Source of the DNA: Acidobacterium sp. | Lineage (GTDB): Bacteria; Acidobacteriota; Terriglobia; Terriglobales; Acidobacteriaceae | Direction: 5' to 3' | DNA length: 64,000 bases | Assembly (NCBI GenBank): GCA_003166955.1 | Contig: PMUI01000085.1 | Location: 61,220 to 125,219, forward strand | Part shown: positions 1 through 11,400 of the stretch, piece after piece | How positions within the stretch are numbered: position 1 is the stretch's first letter | How the letters are laid out: each line of letters begins with the position of its first letter | Notes under the pieces: model-generated | The model's input: only the letters and a program-made list of their open reading frames with translations | Told to the model about the DNA's origin: nothing | Database searches by the model: none | Translations under genes and position numbers: made by a program

Positions 1-63
1 CACGCTTGGAAAGCGTGTATGCCCGAAAGGGCATCCAGGGTTCGAATCCCTGTCTCTCCGCCA
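1..63 (+). tRNA. tRNA-Ser(GGA), 5' part outside the window
   Basis: The window opens inside the anticodon arm. The stem cacgc/gcgtg encloses the loop TTGGAAA, giving anticodon GGA. A long variable arm follows (gccc gaaa gggc), which is typical of class II tRNA-Ser, then a T arm with loop TTCGAAT, the 3' acceptor strand, discriminator G60 and an encoded CCA at 61-63. The D arm and 5' acceptor strand lie upstream of the window. Confidence 0.93.
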
Positions 64-503
64 GATTATGCGTTAAAGCAACGATTGTAAGTGAGCTGTT
101 TCCCGTTATCGCAGCAAGCCCAGCTTCGTCGCTCAGAACAATTGGGCTAAGCCCGTGGATTCGGGCTCTAGCCGAGTCCAACCCTTATCCAGAAAGCACG
201 TTAGGCGATTGGTGCTGCATGAGCACGCACCCACAACTCCGGGGAACGGAATGTGATTGTCCGGACTCACTTACATAAGAAATCTTCCGTAACCGAAATT
301 ACGTCATGAATCGGTTACCACAATCGTATCGCTTCGGTCATTGCGTATCTCAGTTGGGGTGATAGACTTTCTACCGTCTTTTCATCGCCATTCTTGTTAG
401 CGGATGTTGGCCTTAGTGGATTCATCCGAATACCTCGAAGTGTTGTTCAGATCCGAAGTAACGAAACGGTTCTAACCGACGTTATTGCGGAGTTAGGTTT
501 GTT
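64..503. other. intergenic, no gene recognised
   Basis: This stretch between tRNA-Ser and the large secreted protein holds only short open frames without ribosome-binding sites or recognisable domains. No RNA gene or repeat was seen. Confidence 0.6.
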
Positions 504-3500
504 ATGTCTGCCTTGCCTTGGTCTTTGTCCACCTGCATTTCTGGGTGTGACTCGGAAAGAAGCTGCTTCTCAGCGCGTAGCGCCGGCCATTGGATCGTGG
601 TTTTGCTGGCTGCCGCTGTGGGGTTTTGCGGGACAGGAGAAGTAGCCTGCGCTCAGACAAAGGCCGCGACGACTACAACGCTGACCCTCACTTCAGGGGG
701 TAGCGCGGTCACCTCCGTTGCTGCGGGCACCATCGTGACGCTAACAGCATCGGTCGCCACCGGAACCACGGCACTGACTGCCGGGCAGGTCAACTTCTGC
801 GACGCGTCGGCAACCCATTGTACGGATATTCACCTGCTGGGAATGGCGCAGTTGAGCAGCGCGGGCACGGCGTTGCTGAAGTTCCGCCCGGGCATTGGCA
901 GCCACAGCTACAAAGCGATCTTTCTCGGTACGAATACATACGGGGGAAGCTCTTCCGGCACTGCGTCGCTGGCGGTCACCGGGACCCACGCAAGTACTAC
1001 GACGATCACGCAGGGCGGGTATGTAGGCGCCTACACCCTGACAGCGACCGTGACCGGTATCGTCAACTTGCCCACCGTCCCGGGTCCCACCGGAACCGTT
1101 TCGTTCATCGATACCACCGACTCCAACGCGGTGCTGGGAACGGCTGCACTGGGAGCGACCACTGCGGGGCTGAGCTTCTACAACTCAAGCAATCCGGCGA
1201 CGGCACTTGACTCGATAGGTATCGCCACTGCGGACTTCAATGGCGACGGCGTTCCCGATTTGGTTGTGGGTGCTGGCGGGACGCAGCTGACCGTCCTTCT
1301 GGGCAACGGGGATGGAACCTTCACCGCGACGGCGACCAGTCCCACGGTGGGCGCCTATCCCTATTCGATCGCGGTGGGGGATTTCAACGGCGACGGGATT
1401 CCGGACCTCGCCGTCGGCAATGTAGATGACAACACGGTAAGCATCCTTCTCGGGGTTGGGGATGGGACATTCACCACCAAGCCTGACCTAAGCATCGGAG
1501 GCTCGCCGCAATCGGTGGCCTGGGGGGACTTTAACGAGGATGGAATCCCGGACCTGGCGGTAGTTGAGGGCACATCCGTCTTGATATTTCTGGGCAATGG
1601 AGATGGAACCTTTAAAAAAGTAGCCGCCAGCGCCGCCGCGGGGACTTTTCCGCAAGGCATCGCGGTGGGAGATTTTAATGGCGATGGAATCGCCGACCTG
1701 GCTGTTGCAAATTACACGAACCCTGGAACTGTAACCATCCTCCTCGGCAAGGGTGACGGTACATTTACTGCCGCTCCGCCTGCCCCGGCAACCGGAGATG
1801 GAACGGACCAGATAGCCGTTGCCGATTTCAATGGCGACGGCATTGCCGATTTAGCGGTTGTGAATTATGGGGCCGACGACCAGGAGGCTGTCGACGTTCT
1901 GATTGGAAATGGGAATGGCACGTTCAAGGCCGCTGTGCCCTACTCGGTTTCCGGCTTTGAATTCTCGTCGGTCGTTGTTGGCGACTTTAACCGCGACGGC
2001 ATAGCCGACCTCGTCGTTGCCGGAAACCTGAACGGAGTCCCGACCTTTCTTCCCGGTAACGGCGACGGAACCTTTGGCTCCCCGGTGCCCGTCCAGGCCC
2101 TTAGCGGGTATGGCTCTGGTGTTTTGGCTCTCGCTGACTTCAATGGCGATGGCATTCCCGACCTGGCGGAGCCCGAACTCGAAAGCACGACCGCCATCAT
2201 GCTGACGCAGCCCAATCAAACCGTATCGGTAACCCTGAACAATGTCAGCCCTGCCGGCCCCGGGCCGGGCCAGGTGGTTGCCACTTATTCCGGAGATAGT
2301 AATTACAGCGGCAGTACCTCCACTCCAACCCAACTTACTTCGATTGTCGCCACTCCGGTTATCACTCCGGCTTCCGGTGTTTACACATCCGTGCAGACCG
2401 TCACCATCACGGATTCGACGCCAGGAGCGACCATCTACTATGGGGCTTTCGGAATTGTTAAGACGGGCGGCAACGTCCAGTACGGCGGTTCGTTCCAGCT
2501 GGCAACGGGCGGCACAGAGACTATCTACGCCTATGCGACGGCGCCCGGCTATCAGCAGAGCTACCAAGCCGCCGTGAACATCATCGTGAGTCTGCCTCCT
2601 GCGCCCGCGCCCGCACTGTCGCTGGCTTCCGGCGTATATTCCGGAACGCAAACGGTGCACATCACCGATGCAGTAAGCGGCGCTACCATCTACTACACCA
2701 CCAACGGCACCCCGCCCACGACATACTCGACGCCGTACACCGGACAAATCACGATTTCCGGCTCGGAGGTGGTGTCGGCAGCCGCGATCGCGCCTGGGTA
2801 TTCTCTAAGCCCGGCAACCACGGCGCAGTATTTGATCAGCTCCACAACGACCTCGCTTATATATACGGTTGCCGGAACGGAAGGTTATGGATTCGCCGGC
2901 GACGGAGGCCCGGCAACGTTTGCGTTGCTGAATCAGCCGAACGGCGTGACGCAGGACAGCCAGGGAAATCTGTATATCGCGGATCAGTTCAACAATATTG
3001 TTCGCAAAGTCGCAGCCGGCACCGGGACCATTACAACGGTGGCCGGGACAGGGATCGGCGGCTACAGCGGAGACGGGCTCGCGGCAACCAGCGCTCAGCT
3101 GAATTCGCCACGCGGTGTGGCCCTCGATACCGCAGGAAACCTATACATCGCGGACTACATCAATGGTGCGGTTCGCAAGGTTGCCGCGGGCACGGGCACG
3201 ATTAGCACGGTGGCCGGGAACGGGATGTTCGGCGAGGGCGGAGACGGCGGCCCGGCCATCCTGGCCGAGATAGAAGGTCCCGCCGCGGTCGCGGTGGATG
3301 CGGGTGGGAATCTCTATATTTCCGACGAGAATGCCGGCCGTGTCCGCAAAGTTGCGGCCGGCACGGGAACGATCACGACCTATGCCGGTGGAGGAACGGG
3401 GCTCAGCGGGACAAACATTGGAGACGGAGGCCCGGCGACCAGCGCTTCCCTGTTACTGCCGCAGGGACTCGCGCTGGACAGCGGGGGGAACCTGTACATC

Positions 3501-6251
3501 GCAGACTACGAGCACCAGGTGATCCGCGAAGTGGCTGCGTCCACCAGAAACATTGCGACCGTCGCGGGACAATTTATCGGCATTTATTACGGCGCGTACA
3601 GCGGAGACGGCGGCCCGGCGACCAGCGCGCAGCTGAACAACCCGGCAGCGGTAGCCGTCGACAGCGCGGGCAATCTGTACATTGGCGATACAAGAAACTA
3701 TGTCGTTCGGAAAGTGACCGCAAGCAGCGGCGTTATATCGACGCTGGCCGGCAATGGCCAAATCTGCGATGAACTCGGCGGCGACGGCGGGCCGGCGGCC
3801 GATGTGTCCCTTTGCTACCCGCAGGGAATCTCGGTCGACGCTGCCGGCAGTCTTTACGTCGCGGAGACAATCGGCCGAGTGCGCACGGTGACAGCGCCGA
3901 TACAGCCGCCGGCCACCACCGCCGCAACGCCCACCTTCAGCAAGCAGGCAGGAACTTATCCGGGGCCGCAAATCGTGAGTCTTGCCGATGCCACACCGGG
4001 GGCGGAGATTTATCTGACCCTGGACGGAACCACGCCGAGCACGTCCGGAGCGGGCTACCGGAGTCCGATCAACGTGAACGGGACTGCGACGCTGAAGGCC
4101 GTGGCCGTGGCGCCGGGGTATCTGCCCGGTGCTATGGCGACGGCCACCTACACCATCGGCACGCCGCCGCCCTCGGTCATTTCCACCGTCGCGGGAAGCG
4201 GAACGAACGTGCCGAGCATATCGGGCCAATTGGCGACGAGCACGTCGCTGCACGACCCGACCGACGTGGCGGTGGACGGCGGGGGCAATCTGTATATCGC
4301 GGATGCAACGAATGAAGTCGTGTGGAAGGTATCGGCGGACACGGGCACGGCAACAGTGGTGGCCGGTATCCTGGGATCGCAGGGATACGGCGGCGATGGT
4401 GTTCCGGCGACTTCGTCGCAGCTTTCCAACCCAAACCATATTGCTTTGGACATCGACGGCAACATCTATATATCCGATGATCGGCGCGTACGCGTGGTCT
4501 CAGTGGCAAGCGGAATCATTAACACGTACGCGGGCGCGTTGGGCGCGGGCGCTGGTAACATCGGCGACGGCGGTCCGGCGACGTCGGCGTACCTCGGTCC
4601 TCAGGGACTTGTGTTCGACTCCGCAGGGAATCTATACATTGCCGATTCGGGGAATGGGCGCATCCGGAGAGTGAACGCCAGCAGCGGGATCATTACGACC
4701 GTTGCGGGTGGAGGGCCGTTCACGGGGCCCTTGCTGGGTGACGGCGGGCCTGCGACATCGGCTGCGCTGAGCGTCCCCCACGATCTGGCGCTGGATGCGC
4801 CGGGGAACCTGTATATCGCCGATACCGGCGACGCGCGAGTACGCAAGGTGGAGGCCGAGACGGCAATTATCTCTACGATTGCGGGCAACGGGGACTCGGG
4901 ATCGAGCGGCGACGGACTGCCGGCGACGCAGGCGGAGGCTTTCCCCTATGGCCTTGCTGTGGACGGGGCCGGCGATCTCTATATCTCCAGCGTCAACGCG
5001 GTGCGTGAGTTGGCCGCCGGAGGAACGACCCTGACCACGATCGCCGGAACAGGCAACTTCGGCCATAGCGGAGACGGCGGCTCGGCGACACTGGCGAACA
5101 TCTGCCAACCGGAGGGGCTGGCGTTGGATCACGCAGGCAATTTGTATGTGTCCGACTTTTGCAGGGGCGTCATCCGCAAAGTGACGTTCCAGAACTCCGC
5201 GGCGACGCCGGTGTTCAGCCCGACGGCGGGGACGTACGCGAGCGCACAACCGGTCAGCATCTCCGATGAGACGCCGCATGCCGTCATCGACTACACAACC
5301 GATGGAAGCGCGCCGACTGCCGGCTCCACGCTGTACAACGGCGCGATTACGGTGTCGAAGGCAGAGACCCTGAAGGCCGTCGCGTTCGCGAATGGGCACA
5401 CGTCGAGTGGAGTGGCGGCGGCGACCTACACGTTCAACCCGGCGCTGACGGCGCCAACGGTGACCGTGACTCCATCGGCGAGCAGCATTACGACGCTACA
5501 GCCGCTGAACGTTGTTGTGGCGGTGAGCGGAGGCAGCGGCAATCCGACGCCGACCGGCTCCGTGACGTTGACCGGCGGTGGCTACACGTCGGCGGCGGTT
5601 ACGCTGGGTGGCGGCAACGCGACGATCGACGTGGCGGCAGGATCGTTGCTGACGGGGACCGATACGCTGACGGTGACCTACATACCGGACTCGAGCAGCT
5701 CACTCGTCTACAGCGACGCATCCGGATCGGCCACGGTGACGGTGATGTTTGTCAGCGTGTGGATCGTGGATGGAACCGGGGGCAGCAGTGAGTTGAACGC
5801 CAACGGTAGCGGCATGACGTCCGGCGCCGATCCGGGTGAGAATCTTGCCCTCGCTGTCGACAATGGCGGCAACGTCTGGACGATTGGATCGGGTACGCCG
5901 CCGCTGGAAGAGACGAGCCCGGCCGGCGTGTTGCAGAGCCAGGTTGCCGCCGGCGCCGGCGGCCTCGATTTGCCCACCGCCATCGCGATCGACGGCGACA
6001 GCCGCGTGTGGGTGGCGAATGGCGACAACACCGTGAGTCTGTTCACGAACGCAGGCGCAGCGCTTTCGCCATCGACCGGCTTCACAGCCTCGTCGCTGCG
6101 AACGCCGAGCGGGATCGCGATTGATCTGGCCGGAAGTGTGTGGATCGCGAACAAGGGCAACAACAGCGTGACGAGGATTCTGGGCGCAGCCGCGCCGGCG
6201 GCACCGCTGGCGACCGCAGTGGCGAACAGCACCACGGGGTCGAAGCCATAA
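504..6251 (+). CDS. Giant secreted FG-GAP / NHL / chitobiase-like repeat protein
   Basis: A 1915-residue predicted extracellular protein. A hydrophobic segment near residues 30-50, ending around ACAQ, looks like a signal peptide. An Ig-like region follows, then about seven FG-GAP/VCBS repeats (about 240-565) with the Ca-binding-like pattern DFNGDGxxDL. Two chitobiase C-terminal-like modules (about 617-785; ATIYY) come next, then NHL propeller repeats (about 786-1130; GNLYIAD, VRKVAAGTG). A third chitobiase-like module (1141-1220), a second NHL block (1225-1560), a fourth chitobiase-like module, an Ig-like domain (about 1650-1747) and a C-terminal Vgb/NHL-like part complete it. No catalytic motif is visible. 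Such proteins are common in Acidobacteria and are assumed to act in adhesion or binding at the cell surface. No C-terminal anchor was recognised. The start is the ATG at 504; a weak AGG lies upstream. Confidence 0.88.
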   Translation: MSALPWSLSTCISGCDSERSCFSARSAGHWIVVLLAAAVGFCGTGEVACAQTKAATTTTLTLTSGGSAVTSVAAGTIVTLTASVATGTTALTAGQVNFCDASATHCTDIHLLGMAQLSSAGTALLKFRPGIGSHSYKAIFLGTNTYGGSSSGTASLAVTGTHASTTTITQGGYVGAYTLTATVTGIVNLPTVPGPTGTVSFIDTTDSNAVLGTAALGATTAGLSFYNSSNPATALDSIGIATADFNGDGVPDLVVGAGGTQLTVLLGNGDGTFTATATSPTVGAYPYSIAVGDFNGDGIPDLAVGNVDDNTVSILLGVGDGTFTTKPDLSIGGSPQSVAWGDFNEDGIPDLAVVEGTSVLIFLGNGDGTFKKVAASAAAGTFPQGIAVGDFNGDGIADLAVANYTNPGTVTILLGKGDGTFTAAPPAPATGDGTDQIAVADFNGDGIADLAVVNYGADDQEAVDVLIGNGNGTFKAAVPYSVSGFEFSSVVVGDFNRDGIADLVVAGNLNGVPTFLPGNGDGTFGSPVPVQALSGYGSGVLALADFNGDGIPDLAEPELESTTAIMLTQPNQTVSVTLNNVSPAGPGPGQVVATYSGDSNYSGSTSTPTQLTSIVATPVITPASGVYTSVQTVTITDSTPGATIYYGAFGIVKTGGNVQYGGSFQLATGGTETIYAYATAPGYQQSYQAAVNIIVSLPPAPAPALSLASGVYSGTQTVHITDAVSGATIYYTTNGTPPTTYSTPYTGQITISGSEVVSAAAIAPGYSLSPATTAQYLISSTTTSLIYTVAGTEGYGFAGDGGPATFALLNQPNGVTQDSQGNLYIADQFNNIVRKVAAGTGTITTVAGTGIGGYSGDGLAATSAQLNSPRGVALDTAGNLYIADYINGAVRKVAAGTGTISTVAGNGMFGEGGDGGPAILAEIEGPAAVAVDAGGNLYISDENAGRVRKVAAGTGTITTYAGGGTGLSGTNIGDGGPATSASLLLPQGLALDSGGNLYIADYEHQVIREVAASTRNIATVAGQFIGIYYGAYSGDGGPATSAQLNNPAAVAVDSAGNLYIGDTRNYVVRKVTASSGVISTLAGNGQICDELGGDGGPAADVSLCYPQGISVDAAGSLYVAETIGRVRTVTAPIQPPATTAATPTFSKQAGTYPGPQIVSLADATPGAEIYLTLDGTTPSTSGAGYRSPINVNGTATLKAVAVAPGYLPGAMATATYTIGTPPPSVISTVAGSGTNVPSISGQLATSTSLHDPTDVAVDGGGNLYIADATNEVVWKVSADTGTATVVAGILGSQGYGGDGVPATSSQLSNPNHIALDIDGNIYISDDRRVRVVSVASGIINTYAGALGAGAGNIGDGGPATSAYLGPQGLVFDSAGNLYIADSGNGRIRRVNASSGIITTVAGGGPFTGPLLGDGGPATSAALSVPHDLALDAPGNLYIADTGDARVRKVEAETAIISTIAGNGDSGSSGDGLPATQAEAFPYGLAVDGAGDLYISSVNAVRELAAGGTTLTTIAGTGNFGHSGDGGSATLANICQPEGLALDHAGNLYVSDFCRGVIRKVTFQNSAATPVFSPTAGTYASAQPVSISDETPHAVIDYTTDGSAPTAGSTLYNGAITVSKAETLKAVAFANGHTSSGVAAATYTFNPALTAPTVTVTPSASSITTLQPLNVVVAVSGGSGNPTPTGSVTLTGGGYTSAAVTLGGGNATIDVAAGSLLTGTDTLTVTYIPDSSSSLVYSDASGSATVTVMFVSVWIVDGTGGSSELNANGSGMTSGADPGENLALAVDNGGNVWTIGSGTPPLEETSPAGVLQSQVAAGAGGLDLPTAIAIDGDSRVWVANGDNTVSLFTNAGAALSPSTGFTASSLRTPSGIAIDLAGSVWIANKGNNSVTRILGAAAPAAPLATAVANSTTGSKP

Positions 6252-6405
6252 GGCGGTTGTGAACCAGGACGACGACTAATCTCGTGACGGCAGGAAACGC
6301 GGTGTCAGGCTTTCTCCACGATCTGGTTCCCGGTGCATGCCAAGATACGAGCCTTCTTCGCGAGGACGGGCAAATCCTCTAACTCAGACTGATTACGGCT
6401 GAAGT

Positions 6406-8337
6406 TCAGTTGTCAGAGCTCAGGATTTTGCCGTGTTGCGGAGGGAGCTCGAGGGTGAGTTGGGAGCCGGTGGCGCGCTGGGCGGATGATTCTCCGATGT
6501 GGGCTTTGAAATTCGTGCAGCCTTCGAGGGCGGTGCGGTCGAGATTGAGTGTCAGTTCGCGTGGCTGATCCGAATCATTGATAGCGACGAGGTAGTGCGC
6601 GCCGTTGCCGGGTCCGCAACCTTTGTGCAGATCGGCGGAGCGGACGTAGACGAACGCTGAGTCGTCGATGAAGAGGTCCTGCTGCTGGTCGTTGGCGAGA
6701 TCGGGATGATGGAGCCGGAACTGGAAAAGCGAGGCGACCCAGTCATGGACGTCGGCTTGTTCGGGGGTTCGTCCAGCGGCGGTGAAGGCGTTGTGCGCGT
6801 CGCCGGGGAAGCCGCCGGGAAAGTCGCGGCGATTATCGGGATCTTCGCCGCCGCGCATGGCGACTTCGTCGCCGGAGTAGATCTGGGGCATGCCGCGCAA
6901 GGTGGCGAGGAGCAGGAAAGCGAGCTTGAGGCTGGGGACGGTCGCGCCGGGCTGGCTGAGAAAGCGCGCGGTGTCGTGATTGCCGATGAAGGTGACGAGG
7001 CGCTCGGGGTGGGGATAGAGCCAGTCCTGGCCCAGGACATCCTCGAGGACGGAGAGGCCGCGATGGGGGGTCTTTTCCGATGCGGATTCGGGAGGAGAGA
7101 GCGCGTGGCGAAGCGCGAAGAAGGTGGGGAAATCGAAGGGCGTCGAGAGGCCGGTGTCGATGCCGTCGCGCGTAACGCCGCCCGCGAAATATGAAGCGAT
7201 GACGGGGCTGCCGTTGTAGACTTCGCCGACCGTAGTGAGGTGCGGATAGAGGACGCGCAGCTGATCGTCGAGAGCCACCCAGAAGGAGCGGGCTACGTAG
7301 GGGAAGGTGTCGTAGCGGAGACCGTCGGCGCCGGTGGTTTCGATCCACCAGATCGCGTTCTGGATGAGGTACAGGCGGACGAGTGGATTCTCCTGGTTGA
7401 GATCGGGGAGGACATTGGCGAACCAGCCTTCCGTGACGCCGCGGCGCTGCTCCCAGGTGGCGTGCGGATCGATAATGGTCGGGAAGTTATCGCTGGCGAT
7501 GCGGTGATCGGCGCGAGTGCCATGGAACCAGTCGGGAGTGGGCGGATCGGCGGCCCAGGGATGCGCGGCGCCGAGGTGGTTGGGGACGGTGTCGAGGACG
7601 AGCTTCATGCTGCGGCGATGGAGGGAGTCGGAGAGCTGGCGGAGATCGGCGAGCGTGCCGAAGTGAGGATCGGTGCGGTAAAGGTCCGTGGCGCTGTAGC
7701 CGTGGTAGGCCTGGGCGCCGCCATCGTTGTCGTAGACGGGGGTGGTCCAGAGGGTGGTGACGCCGAGTTGCTGGAGATAGTCGAGGTGCTGCTGGATGCC
7801 GCGGAAATCGCCGCCGTGCCAGCCGCGGGGCTGGTCGCGTTCGGAGGGCTGCGGGTCATTGGAGGGATCGCCGTCGGCGAAGCGGTCGGTCATGATGAGG
7901 TACATCATGTCGGTTGGAGAGAAGCCTGCATGCGCGGCGGGGACGCGGCGGTCGAGGCGGAAATGCGCTTCGGTCGATCCGGCCGCGGTGGTGACGCGAA
8001 TGCGGAGAGCCTGCGGCAGCGAGCTTTTAGTGGCAAGCCAGAGGAAGGCGTAATGGCCGCTGGAGACGATCTCGGATTGTGTGATGGCGACGTCTTTGCC
8101 GAGGACGGAAAACTTTGCTCCGAGGAGGTTGGTTCCGTGCAGGAGGAGCAAGGGGGAGGGGAGGCCGACCCACCAGTTGGGAGGGTCGACTTTGTCGATG
8201 CACGGCGAGGCGGGCGTCGCCGTCGCGACGCAGGGTGGCAGCTGGTCCGGATCCGCAGGCGCGCCGACCGCGTACGCAGATGCGACGTAGGCAAGCGACA
8301 ACGCAGCTATCGCGAGCAGCCTCCGAGAGCCGTTCAT
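6406..8337 (-). CDS. Secreted GH13 alpha-amylase / cyclomaltodextrinase-like enzyme
   Basis: A 643-residue glycoside hydrolase family 13 protein. After a signal peptide (about 1-22), an N-terminal beta-sandwich of the cyclomaltodextrinase type (about 45-135) precedes the catalytic barrel. The four GH13 regions are visible: DTVPNHLG (region I), GLRYDTF with the nucleophile Asp (II), VGEVYNG with the acid/base Glu (III) and FIGNHDT (IV). A small C-terminal beta domain ends the protein. The family hydrolyses alpha-1,4 glucans or cyclodextrins; export suggests periplasmic or extracellular maltooligosaccharide breakdown. The start at 8337 was chosen because AAAGGTG lies just upstream and the signal peptide begins there; the frame stays open to 8436. 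It lies 105 bp downstream of, and on the same strand as, the TonB-dependent receptor, which may import the products (inference). Confidence 0.92.
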   Translation of the reverse strand: MNGSRRLLAIAALSLAYVASAYAVGAPADPDQLPPCVATATPASPCIDKVDPPNWWVGLPSPLLLLHGTNLLGAKFSVLGKDVAITQSEIVSSGHYAFLWLATKSSLPQALRIRVTTAAGSTEAHFRLDRRVPAAHAGFSPTDMMYLIMTDRFADGDPSNDPQPSERDQPRGWHGGDFRGIQQHLDYLQQLGVTTLWTTPVYDNDGGAQAYHGYSATDLYRTDPHFGTLADLRQLSDSLHRRSMKLVLDTVPNHLGAAHPWAADPPTPDWFHGTRADHRIASDNFPTIIDPHATWEQRRGVTEGWFANVLPDLNQENPLVRLYLIQNAIWWIETTGADGLRYDTFPYVARSFWVALDDQLRVLYPHLTTVGEVYNGSPVIASYFAGGVTRDGIDTGLSTPFDFPTFFALRHALSPPESASEKTPHRGLSVLEDVLGQDWLYPHPERLVTFIGNHDTARFLSQPGATVPSLKLAFLLLATLRGMPQIYSGDEVAMRGGEDPDNRRDFPGGFPGDAHNAFTAAGRTPEQADVHDWVASLFQFRLHHPDLANDQQQDLFIDDSAFVYVRSADLHKGCGPGNGAHYLVAINDSDQPRELTLNLDRTALEGCTNFKAHIGESSAQRATGSQLTLELPPQHGKILSSDN

Positions 8338-8442
8338 GGCAACACCTTTCGCTGATGTGAGGCTATGGGTTTCTTTGCAGATGTGCGAGGAACTGCGCCA
8401 CGGCGGGAGGCCCACACCGTGGCGCAAGCAAGGCACGACAGG

Positions 8443-11400
8443 TCAGAAGGCGACGCGGACGGCCATTTCGAGCTCGCGCTCGCTGGCCTGACGCAGACTC
8501 TGACTGACTTCACCCAGGCCGCTGGGCTTGCCACTCACCAGATAGTCGCTGATGTTGGTGTCCTTCGCGCCCTGGAACTGCGGATGGTTGAAGAGGTTGT
8601 AGGCCTGCACGCGGAACTCGGGCTTCACGCGCTCAGTGACGGTGAAGACCTTGCGCAGGGCCAGATCCACAGTGTCGTAGCCGGGACCGTAGAACTCATT
8701 GCGGGAAACGGTTCCGGGACGGTAGTAGATGCCGCCGGTGTTGGTTGGAGGAAGCGCGAAGGCGGAGGCGTCGAACAGATAGACCTCGCCGTTTCTCTTC
8801 GTGGTTCCGAAGTGCGGATTGCCGACGAGATCGGGACGGCTGAAGACGCCCCCCGCCGAGTTATTGACGTTGAAATCGAGGGGCGTGCCGGTGCCGAGGT
8901 AGATGAAGGGATCGAGTTCCCAGCCTCCGACAATTTCGTCAGCCGCACGGTTCATGCCGGCGCCGAACTGACGTCCATGTCCGACGGGGATGTCCCAGAT
9001 GCTGGCGAAGGTGAAGGCGTGGCGCTGATCGTCACCGGTGTTGCCGCGGTTGAGGCTGAATTGCGGGCCAGCCGCGGTGGTGTAGATGTCGCCGGTGCCG
9101 CCTGTTGGGGAGAACGGCCCGGTGGAGTTGTCGGTTGCGTGCGACCAGGTGTAGGTGCCGATGAACTGAAGGCCATTCGCCATGCGGCGCTCGACCTTGG
9201 TCTGCAGGCCGTAATAGTGGCCGGTGCCGTTGTCTTCGTTCAGAGTGACGCCGAGGCCCCGATTGGTGGTGACGCCGGATCCGCTGTCGAAGAACTGATA
9301 GCCGGTGCCGAGCTGCGGCGCGGTGTAGTTGACGCTGTTAAACAGATGGTCCTGTTTGGTGCCCATTCCGGCCACGGTGAGCACCGTCTGCTTGTCTAGC
9401 TGGCGCTGCACGCTGATCGAATACTCCTGCAGCATGGAGGTCTTGTTGGTTTTCGGGTAGGCAATCGCTGAGACATTGGTGGGGAACGCTTCGTTGACGG
9501 TGAAGTTCGCCGAGGGCAACGCAGCGGTAGCATCCGTGTTGAGGTTGTCGGGCGGAGTCTTGATGGGGAAATTCTGCCCCGTGAAGGTGACTCGATAACC
9601 CTGGTTGCTCGGGAAGGACGAAGCACCATTGAAGTCAGGGTTATTGGAAAGCTGATTGCCGACGCCGCCGCGATCGCGGAAATAGTAGATTCCGTAACCG
9701 CCGCGCAGCGAAGTCTTGCCGTCACCGAAGATATCGTAGGCGAAGCCGAGGCGCGGGCCCCAGTTGCCCCAGTCGGTATTGATGAGGCTGCGGGAATTTC
9801 CGCCGACACCGGCGACCAGCAGTTTGCTGCTGGCGATGTCGAAGTTGGACTGACGATTGTCTTCTTCATACGGCCAGGTGAGGACGTCGTAGCGCAGGCC
9901 GAGGTTCAGTGTTAGGCGTGGCCTGACCTTCCAGTCATCCTGTCCGAAGAAGCCGTTCTCGAAGTTGCGGGTGTGGTAGTAGCCCAGTGGATTGGCGATG
10001 GAGTAGTTGTCGACAAAGGCCGCCATCAACTCGGAGACCTCATAGCCGGTATAGTCGGCGCCGTTGCCCGCGATGTTGAAGAAGCCCTTGGAGCGGTAGT
10101 CGCCCTGGAAGAAGTCGACTTCACGGAAGATGATGTTGCTTCCGAATTTGAAGGTGTTCTTTCCATGGGTCCAGCTGACCGTGTCGAGCCACTGGAAGGC
10201 GTGCTGCGGCACTTCGTACGGACCGCCGTCACCGGTGTAGCCGATTTCGCCGTCGTTGCCGCCGATGAGCGCGCCGCCGCCCAGCAGGGAATTGCGGTTT
10301 GCATTCAGGATGCCGAGATTGGCGGAGAAGGGCTCGCCTTCAAAGGGGTTGATGTAGCTGTAGAAGGGGCGTTGGTAGCCGAAGCGGAATTCATTGACTG
10401 CGTTCGGCCCAAAGAGGTGCGTATAGCCGCCAGCCACGCCGCGCGGGTGTGTGTTGTTGTCGCCGGAGCCGAACCCGGAAGGCAGACCGAGGTAGCGCGT
10501 GTCCTTGGTGTCGTTGTCCATCTGGTAGCTGTAGCGGCCGAAGATGGAGTCTTTGGCGGACGCGATGTAATCCAGGCGGACATCGAAGTCGTTGTAGCGC
10601 TTGGTGTCGAACTGCTCGCGTCCGTAGTTATTCAGAACATTGGTGCTGGTGTGGTTCGCGGCAGGAAAGATGTTGAGGTACTTCACCGCCGCGGCGTTGA
10701 GCCGGCCGACGGGGATCACGTTGGGCGAACCGATGACCGCGCCACTGGCGTTCAGTCCGAACTGCGCGCAGGTGGTGGGGTCGAAGATGGCGCCATTGTC
10801 GAGACTGGCGTTGAGCTGCGCAGTGGTGGTGTAGGTGCCGTGGAATCCGCGGAAGGCGGCGCAGCCGGTGGGGCTGTAGGCCGTGCCACCCGTGACGGTG
10901 GGCACGACGGTGAGGCCTTCGCCGAGCAAGTCAGAGAAGTCGCCGGTGCGCATCTTCGCCGTGGGAGTGGTGGAGACATAGAAATCCAGGGGCAGAGCCT
11001 GACGCAGACCCTGGTAGTCGCCGAAGAGGAAGAGCTTGTCCTTCAGGATCGGGCCACCGAGGCTGAAGCCGAACTGGTCGCGGTGGGAGTTGGTGGGTGT
11101 GCCACCGAAGTAGTTGGGGTTGGCGCCCCAGATGCTGTCGCGATAGAAGGCGAAAGCGGAGCCGTGGATCTGGTTGGAGCCGGATTTGGTGGAGACTTCG
11201 ACGATGGTGCCGCCGGCGCGTCCGAACTCCGCGGGAGCCAGACCGACGATGGCGCGAAATTCGGAGGTCGCTTCGATCGCAGGCCAGACATTGATGCCGT
11301 TGGCGAGCGCCTCGTTGTCGTCGACGCCGTCGAGCAGGTAGTTGTTGGCCTGGGGGCGGAGGCCGTTCGCGGTGAGGGCGATGCCGCCGGTATCACCGTA

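Noticed and set aside
394-645. Short open frame before the large secreted protein
   Set aside because: It overlaps the signal-peptide region of the large gene in another frame and has no ribosome-binding site.
7240-8355. A 371-codon plus-strand open frame opposite the GH13 gene
   Set aside because: Low-complexity Val/Gly/Ala/Glu sequence without signal, antisense to all four GH13 motifs.
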